A stretch of DNA of 64,000 nucleotides, from positions 62,001 through 126,000 of the forward strand of contig JAUNIB010000001.1 of NCBI GenBank assembly GCA_030523645.1, given 5' to 3'. The notes under the pieces were generated by a model. It did not search any database. It was not told where the DNA came from and was given only the letters and a program-made list of their open reading frames with translations. Positions 45,470 through 53,708 of this stretch are shown piece after piece; within the stretch, counting starts at the first letter, position 1, and every line of letters starts with the position of its first letter. The stretch is from Selenomonadaceae bacterium. Lineage in GTDB: Bacteria; Bacillota; Negativicutes; Selenomonadales; Selenomonadaceae. A program made the translations under genes and the position numbers.

Positions 45470-45534
45470 CTATAGGTTTGTTTTGAGCTGTCCGAAAAAC
45501 ATAGTCATATTATATTTATAGCTTTGGTTGGTTT

Positions 45535-45609
45535 ACTTCAAGATAATTTGAAGTTTGTTTGAAGTGATGTTGAAGTTGACATTGAAGTTGCTTTGAAGTA
45601 TCATTGAAG
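45535..45609. promoter_or_regulatory. Iteron-like array of TTGAAGT before the AlbA_2 regulator gene
   Basis: TTGAAGT starts at 45548, 45559, 45570, 45582 and 45593, and TTGAAG at 45604 (last base changed): spacings of 11, 11, 12, 11 and 11 bases, about one helical turn. An exact inverted copy, ACTTCAA, lies at 45535-45541. The array ends 26 bases before the gene's start codon, so a bound protein would cover promoter and start region. Confidence 0.85.
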
Positions 45610-45635
45610 CAGTTCGAGAATAGAGGTGACTTACC

Positions 45636-47078
45636 GTGTATTTGGAAGAAATAGTCGAAGGCGTACAGCTGGAGAATGATAAATTCGAGGCGAAATCTAT
45701 CTTAAACCGGGATGATGTTGTCGGTTGGCTTAAGAGTATTGCAGGATTTGCCAATGCTTCCGGCGGAGAATTTTATATTGGCGTAGAAGATAAAACAAAT
45801 AAATTGATTGGTTTTGACAGGAAAGCTGCGGATAACGAAAGGAATTATTTTAATAATCAGGTCAATGAACATTTGACGCCGAGACCGGGAATGAAGATTT
45901 CCTTTCTGCGGTATAAGATAAATGAGAATGAACGGTTTGTCATAAAGGTAAGCGTAGAAGAATCAGCTGTAAAACCGGTTATTCTAAAGTATAAAAATAT
46001 CCCGTCTATTTTCATGAGACGAGATGGTTTTACTAATGGAGCAACTTACGAAGAAATTATTGATATGAGTGTCAAAAGTAAGAAAACTCAGTATGATGTT
46101 TTAGTTTCGGATGTAAGATATAATCCGGATAAGCTGAGAGACCTGCGAGCCTTTTATGAAAGGCACAATGAGGGAGCAACGCTGAAGGAGAAGGCTCTGC
46201 AGTCATTGGGCTTCGTAAATGAAGATGGATATTTATTAAATGGTGCAGTCCTCTTTCTGGATGATTACGGCGGAAAGAAAACAGAAGTACAATGTTCAGT
46301 TTTCTCAGGTTTTAATAAAGGAAGCGAAAGAATTGTTACAATAAACAAATTCAACGGGAATATCACATCGACCATCGAGTATATAATGGACTTTGTGAAG
46401 CAGAGAATGAATCATTCGATGATAAAACGAGATGATGAACGAATTAATATAGATTCGTATCCTGTAAGAGCAATATTTGAAGGTGTGATAAATGCTGTAG
46501 CCCATAGGGATTATTATTTGGATGGGACACAGATTCAGGTGGATATATTCAGGGACAGATTAGAGATATCATCACCGGGAGGCTTTTATAGAGGGGAAAA
46601 GATGGGGAAAACTTATGACCTGTCGGGAATAATCTCCAAGAGAAGAAATGAACTTGTTACGGGTGTGTTGGTTGCCTGTAATGTAATGGAGGCAGCGGGA
46701 ACCGGATTTGATAAAATTACAGAAGAGTATGCGTTTGCCGATGATAAGCATAAACCCTATATTTATTCATCGTCAGATCACTTCACTCTGGTTCTGCCAG
46801 ATTTGACCTATGAAAATGGAGTCGAGGATAAAACTCTGCCGGTGCTGAACTTCGTGCCAGTTTCAGGCGGGACAGAGTTTGATGCCAAAGTGCTGTCGTT
46901 TTGTTATTTGAAAGCGCACAAAGTATCTGAGATTGCCGAGCATCTTGGAATCAGTAATTCGACATATCTCAGGAAGCAGATTCTTGAGAACATGGAAAAG
47001 AATGGATATTTAGAGAAGAGCAAGGTTTCAAGAGCGTATTTTTATAAAACGAATCCGGGTATGGTTACCGCAATATAG
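45636..47078 (+). CDS. AlbA_2 (Schlafen-type) domain regulator with HATPase_c_4-like region
   Basis: 480 aa, GTG start with GAGGTGA upstream. Residues 10-130 are the AlbA_2/Schlafen AAA_4 domain (DKFEAKSILNR, IAGFANASGGEFYIGV); the middle has AVAHRDYYLDGTQIQVDIF, the HATPase_c_4-like block; residues about 405-480 are a winged-helix-like region (HKVSEIAEHLGISNSTYLRK). Members are poorly understood putative transcriptional regulators, often in variable islands. The TTGAAGT array directly upstream suggests autoregulation. AT-richer than neighbours, and placed between the YbaK gene and a partial copy of that gene's end, which suggests insertion. Confidence 0.82.
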   Translation: MYLEEIVEGVQLENDKFEAKSILNRDDVVGWLKSIAGFANASGGEFYIGVEDKTNKLIGFDRKAADNERNYFNNQVNEHLTPRPGMKISFLRYKINENERFVIKVSVEESAVKPVILKYKNIPSIFMRRDGFTNGATYEEIIDMSVKSKKTQYDVLVSDVRYNPDKLRDLRAFYERHNEGATLKEKALQSLGFVNEDGYLLNGAVLFLDDYGGKKTEVQCSVFSGFNKGSERIVTINKFNGNITSTIEYIMDFVKQRMNHSMIKRDDERINIDSYPVRAIFEGVINAVAHRDYYLDGTQIQVDIFRDRLEISSPGGFYRGEKMGKTYDLSGIISKRRNELVTGVLVACNVMEAAGTGFDKITEEYAFADDKHKPYIYSSSDHFTLVLPDLTYENGVEDKTLPVLNFVPVSGGTEFDAKVLSFCYLKAHKVSEIAEHLGISNSTYLRKQILENMEKNGYLEKSKVSRAYFYKTNPGMVTAI

Positions 47079-47151
47079 TGTGCTGCCAGGGGAATTGTTA
47101 TTGACAGACGGGTGTTGACTAAATGCTTTTTTTATAATAGTCAGAAGTTTA

Positions 47152-47233
47152 TTCCATCGAGATGAACATGGAGGAGCTGGAAAAGTATTCCAACAGCGTT
47201 AAATTGGTGAATATGGGTAAAGACTGGGAGTAA
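47152..47233 (+). pseudogene. Diverged copy of the 3' end of the YbaK-family gene
   Basis: The bases from CCATCGAG to the TAA at about 47233 translate SIEMNMEELEKYSNSVKLVN then MGKDWE, matching the end of the gene at 44955 (AIELNLEELEKYSNSLKWVD then IGKDWE). By eye about 14 of 80 bases differ, many at third positions. No upstream part of the gene is present. It is either a remnant of a second YbaK-family gene or a flank duplicated when the intervening AlbA_2 gene arrived. Confidence 0.75.
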
Positions 47234-47254
47234 GATATCATAGGCGTTTATATA

Positions 47255-47284
47255 AAAAGCTCAGCGTTTGTGCTGAGCTTTTTA
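47255..47284. terminator. Terminator hairpin
   Basis: AAAAAGCTCAGC pairs with GCTGAGCTTTTT. It follows the YbaK tail copy and is symmetric in A/T runs. Confidence 0.85.
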
Positions 47285-47311
47285 TATTGAGATGTTCTTT
47301 TTTCTGCTCAA

Positions 47312-47347
47312 TATATATTAAAATTTATCGATAAATTTTAATATATA
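47312..47347. repeat. Perfect 36-base AT-rich palindrome
   Basis: Centred on CG at 47329/47330 within TTTATCGATAAA; all 18 pairs match. It lies between the two AlbA_2 genes. Confidence 0.9.
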
Positions 47348-47359
47348 AAGGTGGCAAAA

Positions 47360-47390
47360 ACAGCCTTGGGAGATTTCCTGGGGCGGTCTG
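47360..47390. repeat. ACAGCCTTGGGAGATTTCC repeat, left copy
   Basis: ACAGCCTTGGGAGATTTCC recurs exactly at 49079-49097 on the other side of the minus-strand AlbA_2 gene; this copy has a damaged 3' hairpin arm. Confidence 0.75.
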
Positions 47391-47434
47391 TGCCTCACTT
47401 GTGCACATTATGATAGATGGCTGATACCAATTTT

Positions 47435-48877
47435 TTATTGCACGGTATAGTATTTTTGATGTGTGCTCTTTGGCTTGTCAGGCAATGTCATTTTTAGTTT
47501 GCCATTGGCAATAAGAGGATTAATCCACTTGGTCATGGTGTAATACCTTGACTTACCTGTGAGTCCCAAGAGCTCATTTCTTGACCGCGGGATTGTGCAA
47601 AAGCTGAGTATTGCATCCTCCATATTTACTTTAGTTGGTTTTTCTACATTGTAATACATATTATTTTTGAATATTACGGTAAAATCACCCCGCACTACCT
47701 TGAATTCAGGTTTTGGCAGTCCCGCCTTTTCACATTCCCTGTATATTGTGGGAATGCCGGAGTACCTATTCTCCGTAACTTTTAGAATTTCGAGAATATT
47801 TGCTAGTGCGGCGTTTCTGGTTTCTGGCCGGCTTTTTCCCAATGTATCAACAGAGAAATTTCCGTATAGGCCGCCGCTGCTCTTTATTTCCATGCGGTCT
47901 CTGTACATCTCTATGCTTATAGGCGTGTTTTCAGTATGCAAACTGTAATCCCTATGTACGAGCGCGTTTAGAATAGCTTCCCTGACAGCTTTCATCGGAT
48001 ATTCCGTTTTATCATGCCGCATGCCATCCTCTCCAATGATGGTTTTGGTTCGGCTGTTTTTTCTGACAAAAGCAGTTGCTTCTTCAAGCATATTGGAAAT
48101 AGAGCCCTGTATTCGCTGATTATCAATGAAGCGTTCACCATCATTTCCCAGTTCACCGATTTCGGTTCCGGGAATAACGACGGCAGTAATGCATAATTGG
48201 GGAAAGAAAATCTGAGGGAAACGGATGAATACCATTGTGCCAGCTAAAGTGGGTTTTCTTCCATCGGTAATGCCCATTAATTCCAGAATATCAGAATCAG
48301 GAACATTTCCGGTCAAGTTCCCCTTATCTTGCTTGACGGATTTCAAATAGGCTTCAATCTTCTCATTGTCAAACATTTCAGCCTTGGCCCTGTCAACAAC
48401 TCTAAGGTCGTCACGAACCCTTCTCCTGAACGCTTCGTAACTATACACTTCATACTCATTCATTGGCTCATCTGCATCGCCGATGCGAATGTAGGAGCCT
48501 TTTATCCTGCCAACTCCAGCATAATACACAGGACGATAAACCGTTTCTACTCCCGGTATTTCGGCGGCAACAATCATCTTTCCGTTAATTTCGCACATGG
48601 TGATCAGTGCTCTGACTTCAGGAAACATTTGCTTGCAGTTTTCCATTATTTTCTTTTGGACATCTTCTGGGTCGTATACTCCGCATATTTCGTATGAAGG
48701 TTTATCCGTCATCCCGAAGATGATTACGCCACCGCTGTCCTGATTGGAGAATGATGAGAGTGTATCGTAAATTCGTTTTGGGAATCCGCCATTGCAAGAT
48801 TTTAGTTCAATATTCTGTCTTTCGCTTTTCTGCCGTTGGACTTCGTTGACCAGTTCCTTTAGGGCTTCAATCTCCAT
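47435..48877 (-). CDS. Second AlbA_2 (Schlafen-type) domain regulator
   Basis: 480 aa on minus, AAGGAGCG just before the ATG. N-terminal AlbA_2 domain with SERQNIELKSCNGGFPKRIY and FSNQDSGGVIIFGMTD, central YPMKAVREAILNALVHRDYS (HATPase_c_4-like) and DRMEIKSSGGLYG, and a C-terminal winged-helix-like stretch (RSRNELLGLTGKSRYYTMTK). Same length and architecture as the neighbour at 45636 but clearly divergent, so not a recent duplicate. Its upstream region has CGCAACAA repeats twelve bases apart. It is flanked by direct copies of a 19-base sequence. Confidence 0.82.
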   Translation of the reverse strand: MEIEALKELVNEVQRQKSERQNIELKSCNGGFPKRIYDTLSSFSNQDSGGVIIFGMTDKPSYEICGVYDPEDVQKKIMENCKQMFPEVRALITMCEINGKMIVAAEIPGVETVYRPVYYAGVGRIKGSYIRIGDADEPMNEYEVYSYEAFRRRVRDDLRVVDRAKAEMFDNEKIEAYLKSVKQDKGNLTGNVPDSDILELMGITDGRKPTLAGTMVFIRFPQIFFPQLCITAVVIPGTEIGELGNDGERFIDNQRIQGSISNMLEEATAFVRKNSRTKTIIGEDGMRHDKTEYPMKAVREAILNALVHRDYSLHTENTPISIEMYRDRMEIKSSGGLYGNFSVDTLGKSRPETRNAALANILEILKVTENRYSGIPTIYRECEKAGLPKPEFKVVRGDFTVIFKNNMYYNVEKPTKVNMEDAILSFCTIPRSRNELLGLTGKSRYYTMTKWINPLIANGKLKMTLPDKPKSTHQKYYTVQ

Positions 48878-48919
48878 TTTGCGCTCCTTAATAATAGATT
48901 TGCGTTAATTATATAAAAT

Positions 48920-49024
48920 CGCAACAAAACTCGCAACAACTTGCTTAAAATTTTAGATATTTGTGAAAAAAGCAGAGGTGTTAGGGGATGTTTTGTGAAT
49001 TGAGCAACCAGTTGCGATTGTTTT
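48920..49024 (-). promoter_or_regulatory. CGCAACAA repeats upstream of the second AlbA_2 gene
   Basis: CGCAACAA at 48920-48927 and 48932-48939 (12-base spacing), a related inverted GTTGCGATTGTTTTGC at about 49009-49024. They occupy the promoter region of the minus-strand gene. Confidence 0.55.
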
Positions 49025-49078
49025 GCTGAATTATATCTAGGAAAATTCATGATTTTGAGAATTATATTTCAGAAAAAG

Positions 49079-49111
49079 ACAGCCTTGGGAGATTTCCCGG
49101 GGCTGTTTTTC
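49079..49111 (+). terminator. ACAGCCTTGGGAGATTTCC repeat, right copy, forming a terminator hairpin
   Basis: ACAGCC and TTGGG pair with CCCGG and GGCTGT, followed by TTTTT. The first 19 bases are identical to 47360-47378. It lies beyond the 5' end of the minus-strand AlbA_2 gene and before the LuxR gene. Confidence 0.7.
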
Positions 49112-49113
49112 GT

Positions 49114-49132
49114 TTGGCGGGATTACGACCCC
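49114..49132 (+). repeat. 19-base direct repeat left of the LuxR gene
   Basis: TTGGCGGGATTACGACCCC, repeated exactly at 50952-50970. Confidence 0.9.
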
Positions 49133-49223
49133 CTTGAAATCTAGTAATATGCCATTATATATGGTATGGTTTCATCGGATTAGTCTGCTCAAAATATCAA
49201 AATACTACAATCGGGGTGTCACT

Positions 49224-50828
49224 TTGCGAAATAATGTTATTTCAGCGATTTGGCGACAGAAACGCATTGTCTGCCTTTTTGCCTTTTATGCTTTTGTTTT
49301 TCTGCTGACAGAAATAAATGTAAATATCAGGGCTGGCGAACTGTGGGGCAGTTCTGCTGTCACCGGCGTTTATGCCATCGGACTTCTCTGTACCGGCAGC
49401 GGCTACCTGTCCTACAATTGGGCACAGATGCGCTTCGGCAGCGAAAGCAGCCGAAAGGCAATCCTGCTGGGGAACGGTTTGCTGGCTATGGTCAGTCAAT
49501 ATCTGCTGCTTTTGGGGCCGGAGACGATTGCCGTGTACAGCGGCTGGGTTGCTCTCTTTGCCATGGGCTTTTTGGCCGCGGCCATATACTACTACACGGC
49601 CTGTGCTCTTAGCGGGAGTAAAACCATGGGGCGGCTGGTCGGAGTCGGTATGTTTCTGGCGGTGCTGCTGCAGTATGCTGCGATGCATATTGGGAGCGGA
49701 AAACTTGTCACCTGCGGCGTTCTTGTTTTGGCAGGGCTTGGCATTTGTCATCTCGTTTGGCAGCCTCCCGCCGACTGGTGCTTTGAAAATCCTCTGCCCT
49801 ACGAAAAAAATCCGCCCGATTGGCCGAAAACCGGCCTGCTGGCCATGGCGATGGTCGGATTAATGACCTTCGGCTTTGGCTTCAGTGATGAATGTGTCAC
49901 CGCTCTCGATGCCAGAGGGGAGCTGGATGTGGCGGCCTGGCCCCGTCTCTTTTACGGCCTTGGTCTCCTGCTGTCCGGCTGGCTGGTGGATTTGGACAAG
50001 CGACGCCATATATACACCATCACGGCAGTGGCCTTTTCTCTGTCTCTGCTCTCTCCCGCCTTGCTGGTGCCAAAGCTGTACAATGCCAGCCTGAGCATCA
50101 TGTACCTCTACAGCGGCTTCTATGTCATGTTCCTGACTACGGCCTTTCTGGAGCTGGCACCCCGTACCTCCCGTCCGTGGCTTTGGGCAGGCATGGGCAG
50201 GATTGTCCGGTCATTTACCACTGCCGCCGTCATTGTTCCTGCCGAGCTGGTAATGGAGCATTTTGATATTCTGGGCGTTATCGGCGCTAATGTAGTTGCC
50301 GCGATGGGAGTGTTTCTTCTGAGCTGGTATGCCAAAGAGGAGCAGCGCAGACTGGATACAAGTCTGCTTCAGGAGCAGAGCTCAGCCCAGATCTCCAGCC
50401 TGAGCAGGGAATCACAGGCGCAGCTGCAAAGCACCAGGGAACAGCTCCGTCAGGCGGCCAAAGAAAAAGAAACCGCGGCTCAGGAGCGCCTTCGTCAGGC
50501 GCAGATGATCGCAGGGCGAGCTTTGCAGGAGCTGGAGGAAGCCAGAAGTACCTTGGAAAATCTGCAGAGCCATGTACAGGAGCTGGAGAGACAGCAAAGC
50601 AGCGCCCCGGACTTAGAAGCATTTGCCAAACTCCACGAGCTTACACCGCGGGAAAAAGATGTGCTGACCCTGATTCTCACCCGGGACGGCACCACCAAGG
50701 AGCTGGCAAAAGAACTGCTCATTTCCGAAAGAGTCTGCCAGCGATATTTGACGAGTATCTACGACAAGACCGGCTGCAATTCCAAGGTGGGTTTGATTCT
50801 GCTTTTCTATGGGGCGAAGCATGATTGA
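49224..50828 (+). CDS. Membrane-bound LuxR-type regulator with MFS-like N-terminus
   Basis: 534 aa from TTG 49224, which has GGGGTG upstream (earlier in-frame starts lack a ribosome site). Residues about 10-390 make about ten to twelve membrane segments (CLFAFYAFVFLLTEI, GVYAIGLLCTGSGYL and others) resembling a transporter core. Residues about 400-475 form a Gln/Glu-rich coiled coil, and the end is a LuxR helix-turn-helix (LTPREKDVLTLILTRDGTTK, then ISERVCQRYLTSIYDKTGC). Such membrane LuxR proteins are frequent in gut anaerobes and are thought to sense an extracellular solute and regulate nearby genes. The autotransporter gene directly downstream is the natural candidate target. Confidence 0.85.
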   Translation: MRNNVISAIWRQKRIVCLFAFYAFVFLLTEINVNIRAGELWGSSAVTGVYAIGLLCTGSGYLSYNWAQMRFGSESSRKAILLGNGLLAMVSQYLLLLGPETIAVYSGWVALFAMGFLAAAIYYYTACALSGSKTMGRLVGVGMFLAVLLQYAAMHIGSGKLVTCGVLVLAGLGICHLVWQPPADWCFENPLPYEKNPPDWPKTGLLAMAMVGLMTFGFGFSDECVTALDARGELDVAAWPRLFYGLGLLLSGWLVDLDKRRHIYTITAVAFSLSLLSPALLVPKLYNASLSIMYLYSGFYVMFLTTAFLELAPRTSRPWLWAGMGRIVRSFTTAAVIVPAELVMEHFDILGVIGANVVAAMGVFLLSWYAKEEQRRLDTSLLQEQSSAQISSLSRESQAQLQSTREQLRQAAKEKETAAQERLRQAQMIAGRALQELEEARSTLENLQSHVQELERQQSSAPDLEAFAKLHELTPREKDVLTLILTRDGTTKELAKELLISERVCQRYLTSIYDKTGCNSKVGLILLFYGAKHD

Positions 50829-50849
50829 AGATTTCCGATAAAGTTATTC

Positions 50850-50880
50850 AAAGAGACTGCTATTTGGCAGTCTCTTTTTT
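50850..50880 (+). terminator. Terminator of the LuxR gene
   Basis: AAAGAGACTGC (50850-50860) pairs with GCAGTCTCTTT, followed by TTT. Confidence 0.88.
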
Positions 50881-50951
50881 GTTGTTCGGTTTTATGCCGT
50901 TGTTATTTGGATTTCTGACTACATCTGTTGATTTTCCTGTGAGTGTTCCTG

Positions 50952-50970
50952 TTGGCGGGATTACGACCCC
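50952..50970 (+). repeat. 19-base direct repeat right of the LuxR gene
   Basis: TTGGCGGGATTACGACCCC, identical to 49114-49132. Confidence 0.9.
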
Positions 50971-51078
50971 TGTGATTAGTGGAATGTTAGTATTTCCTGT
51001 GGTATGTTAAGTTTGAACAGTTGGAGTTCATCATTTGAGAATGGTAAACCCAAAATATAAACAACGGAGGTTTTAGGC

Positions 51079-53079
51079 ATGACGAAAAGAAGAATGAAAT
51101 CCTTAACCCGGCAGATATTGCTGGGGATGATGGCGGCAGGGGTACTGTGGGGTGGCTTTGCTGCGCAGGTTGAGGCGAAAACAATATCAGGTGAAATCTC
51201 CGGGGACGTGGCAGCCGGTAGCACTGATACACTAGGTGATAATGTTAATGCCAGCAACAAAACACTGGATGTCGTAGATGGTGCTTATACCAATGGCCCT
51301 GGCTACACACTCTATGGTGGAAAGAATGAAAGTACCGGCGTGGCTAATAGCAATACCGTCAACATTACAGGCGGTTCCTTTGAGCATACGGTCAACTTTA
51401 ATGGTGGTTTTTCTCAGGAAGGAAATGTTTCGAGTAATATCGTAAATGTATCCGGCGGTACTTTTAATAAAGCTGTGACCATTTATGGCGGCAATGCCTT
51501 TGGTAGCACTGCTAAGGCTGAAGGGAATAAAGTAATCGTTACCGGTGGCACTTTTAAAGAGGGTGCCCAAATTTGCGGTGGTTCAAGCACGAGCATGACT
51601 GAAGGAGATGTTGATAATAACACTGTCACTATAAAAGGTGGCACCTTTGAAGGTGACATCATGCTGCATGGTTCAATGAATCCTGGCACAAAAAACACCG
51701 TCAGCATTGAGGGCGGTGATTTCAGCGCAGCTAACGTCACAGTTAATAGTGATATCATTAATATTAAAGTCGCCTCTCTTACACTAGCTAAAATTGCTGA
51801 CCCGTATGACGGTACCCAACCATCGGTAAATCTGAGGCAGCTCAATTTCTACATCCCCAATACCGTAACCGCAGACAGCACTATTCTTACCATCAACGGT
51901 GGTGAGGCCACCAATCTTACCAACACCAAGGTCAGTGCAGGTGTAGCAAATGGCAGTCCGCTTACCAAAGGCGACAAGGTTACCTTGCTCTATAACGAAA
52001 ACACCATTACCACCACCGGCATGACCACCGGCAAGCTGACCGATGCCGGTTTCCTGAATTATGATTTAACTATCGCTAAATCTGCAGATGAAAAATCCCT
52101 TATTGCCACCATCGGCAGCGCCTCCGGACTTTCTGCCGACTCCAAATCTATCGCCGAAACCCGTGCCGGAGGTATCGCTATCCTGAATGACGGCGCAACC
52201 CTGATGGCGGGTACCAGCCTCCTCAATGCCAAGGCTGCCGCACATGCTGCTAATCTTTCTGCTCAGGGTGGGGAGGGAGCTCCCGCGCCTGCCGGGTTTA
52301 CTCCCTTTGCGGCTGTCGGTGCCAACAATATGCGATATAATACCGGCTCTCATGTAGACTCCAAGGGCTGGGGCATCAATGTTGGTATGGCTCGTGAGCT
52401 CACCTATAAGAAGAGCGTACTCACCATTGCTCCCCTAATCGAGTACGGACGCTCCAGCTATGACAGCTATCTGGATAGCGGCACCCACGGCTCCGGCAAG
52501 CAGCAGTTCCTCGGAGTAGGTGCTGTTGTCCGTCAGGATTTTGCCAAGGGCGCTTATGTAGAGGGCAGCCTCCGTGCCGGTCGAATGAAAGGTGACTACA
52601 ACAGCGGCGACCTGAATGCCAGCTATGATACCGCCTCAAACTATCTGGGACTGCACTTGGGCGTGGGAAAAATCCTCAAACTGGACAAGAAGAACAAGCT
52701 GGATATCTACGGCAAGCTGTTCTATACGAAACAGGGAAGCGATGATGTAACATTATCCACCGGTGCAGTGTACAATCTGGAATCTATCGACTCCTTCCGT
52801 ACCCGTCTGGGTGCCCGCTGGACGGCAGAGCTGGCAAAGAATTCAAACCTTTATGTGGGGCTGGCCTGGGATCACGAATTTGACAGCAATGCCCGTGCCA
52901 CATATAAGGGCTTCAGTACACCGACGCCCAGTATGAAGGGCGACAGCGGTCTCTTGGAGCTGGGCTGGCAGGTAAAGCCGAAGGAGACAAGCCCGCTGAG
53001 CATCAATCTTAATCTCACCGGCTGGTGCGGCAAGCAGAAGGGTGTGCAGTTCGGAGCTGGCTTCGAGTGGGGCTTCTAA
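51079..53079 (+). CDS. Autotransporter with beta-helix passenger and outer-membrane barrel
   Basis: 666 aa. Residues 1-33 are a signal peptide (basic MTKRRMKSLTRQ, hydrophobic ILLGMMAAGVLWGGF, cleavage near QVEA-K). Residues about 60-240 repeat a unit like N-V-ISGG(T/S)F...I-GG (VNVSGGTFNKAVTIYGG, VIVTGGTFKEGAQICGG, VTIKGGTFEGDIMLHGS), a right-handed beta-helix passenger. Residues about 395-666 are an autotransporter beta-barrel of alternating strands ending GAGFEWGF with terminal Phe, the BamA recognition feature. It shows the host has an outer membrane. Low-complexity, Thr/Asn-rich passenger suggests a surface adhesin-like role (inference). GGAGG precedes the ATG; a terminator follows. Confidence 0.92.
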   Translation: MTKRRMKSLTRQILLGMMAAGVLWGGFAAQVEAKTISGEISGDVAAGSTDTLGDNVNASNKTLDVVDGAYTNGPGYTLYGGKNESTGVANSNTVNITGGSFEHTVNFNGGFSQEGNVSSNIVNVSGGTFNKAVTIYGGNAFGSTAKAEGNKVIVTGGTFKEGAQICGGSSTSMTEGDVDNNTVTIKGGTFEGDIMLHGSMNPGTKNTVSIEGGDFSAANVTVNSDIINIKVASLTLAKIADPYDGTQPSVNLRQLNFYIPNTVTADSTILTINGGEATNLTNTKVSAGVANGSPLTKGDKVTLLYNENTITTTGMTTGKLTDAGFLNYDLTIAKSADEKSLIATIGSASGLSADSKSIAETRAGGIAILNDGATLMAGTSLLNAKAAAHAANLSAQGGEGAPAPAGFTPFAAVGANNMRYNTGSHVDSKGWGINVGMARELTYKKSVLTIAPLIEYGRSSYDSYLDSGTHGSGKQQFLGVGAVVRQDFAKGAYVEGSLRAGRMKGDYNSGDLNASYDTASNYLGLHLGVGKILKLDKKNKLDIYGKLFYTKQGSDDVTLSTGAVYNLESIDSFRTRLGARWTAELAKNSNLYVGLAWDHEFDSNARATYKGFSTPTPSMKGDSGLLELGWQVKPKETSPLSINLNLTGWCGKQKGVQFGAGFEWGF

Positions 53080-53115
53080 GGAAAAAGGGAACATATCAAA
53101 GACTGGCAATGAGCA

Positions 53116-53150
53116 AAAAAATCTCGGGAGTAAAACTCCCGAGATTTTTA
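53116..53150. terminator. Bidirectional terminator between autotransporter and zeta-type gene
   Basis: AAAAATCTCGGGAG pairs with CTCCCGAGATTTTT; it overlaps the stop codon of the minus-strand gene. Confidence 0.92.
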
Positions 53151-53708
53151 TATCTCTACCTGCGTGAGGTTTTTGATTCGTTCTTTGGACCAATCTTCAT
53201 TTGCCCAATAAAAGTACATATCCTTTCGCTTTTTGAATATGCGAAAAGGCATTTCGGTGTTGTCATAAATATGGCAGATATCACAGGATTTTAGCAGTCG
53301 TGGAATAAGAGACAAGGCCTTGTGATAACGAGAGACTATCTTGTCCATCGGGACATCGTGTCCGCCGGCAGCGACTCTCGTCATCACGCGGGCAATATTA
53401 ACAGAAGGGTTATCTGTTAATACATAAATGCATCGGACGAAGTATCCCTGAGACTTTGCATACTCGATTAGTTCAAGATTCCTTGTCGTTGAAAGAACGG
53501 TCTCGAAGGTGAAGCCGATTCCTTTGGAGATTGCTTCGTAGCGCAGCTTTCCGGCAATCTCTGCTGCCTCAAGGTTAGTGCAAAGGATAGTGCGCTTTAT
53601 GTCGTCGGCGTTAATGTACGGCTCGATGACTTTTGCCATTTTTGTGATAGTACTTTTTCCGCTGCCATTAGGCCCGGCAAAAACTATCAATTCAGGTTTC
53701 CGCAACAT
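53148..53708 (-). CDS. Zeta-toxin-like P-loop kinase
   Basis: 186 aa from ATG 53708 (MLRKPELIVFAGPNGSGKST), where GGGAG lies eight to nine bases upstream; an ATG at 53723 is further inside the preceding gene. Walker A GPNGSGKST (residues 12-20), INADDI, TFETVLST and RVAAGGHDVPMDKIVSRYHK (lid with Arg residues) follow the zeta toxin/AAA pattern. Zeta kinases phosphorylate UDP-N-acetylglucosamine or related nucleotide sugars and block wall synthesis, but many chromosomal relatives are untested. It overlaps a 68-aa gene, a likely antitoxin or partner. Confidence 0.8.
   Translation of the reverse strand: MLRKPELIVFAGPNGSGKSTITKMAKVIEPYINADDIKRTILCTNLEAAEIAGKLRYEAISKGIGFTFETVLSTTRNLELIEYAKSQGYFVRCIYVLTDNPSVNIARVMTRVAAGGHDVPMDKIVSRYHKALSLIPRLLKSCDICHIYDNTEMPFRIFKKRKDMYFYWANEDWSKERIKNLTQVEI

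Noticed and set aside
45535-45609. Short repeats as a CRISPR array
   Set aside because: The unit is only 7 bases with 4-5-base gaps, much too short for repeats and spacers, and no cas genes are present.
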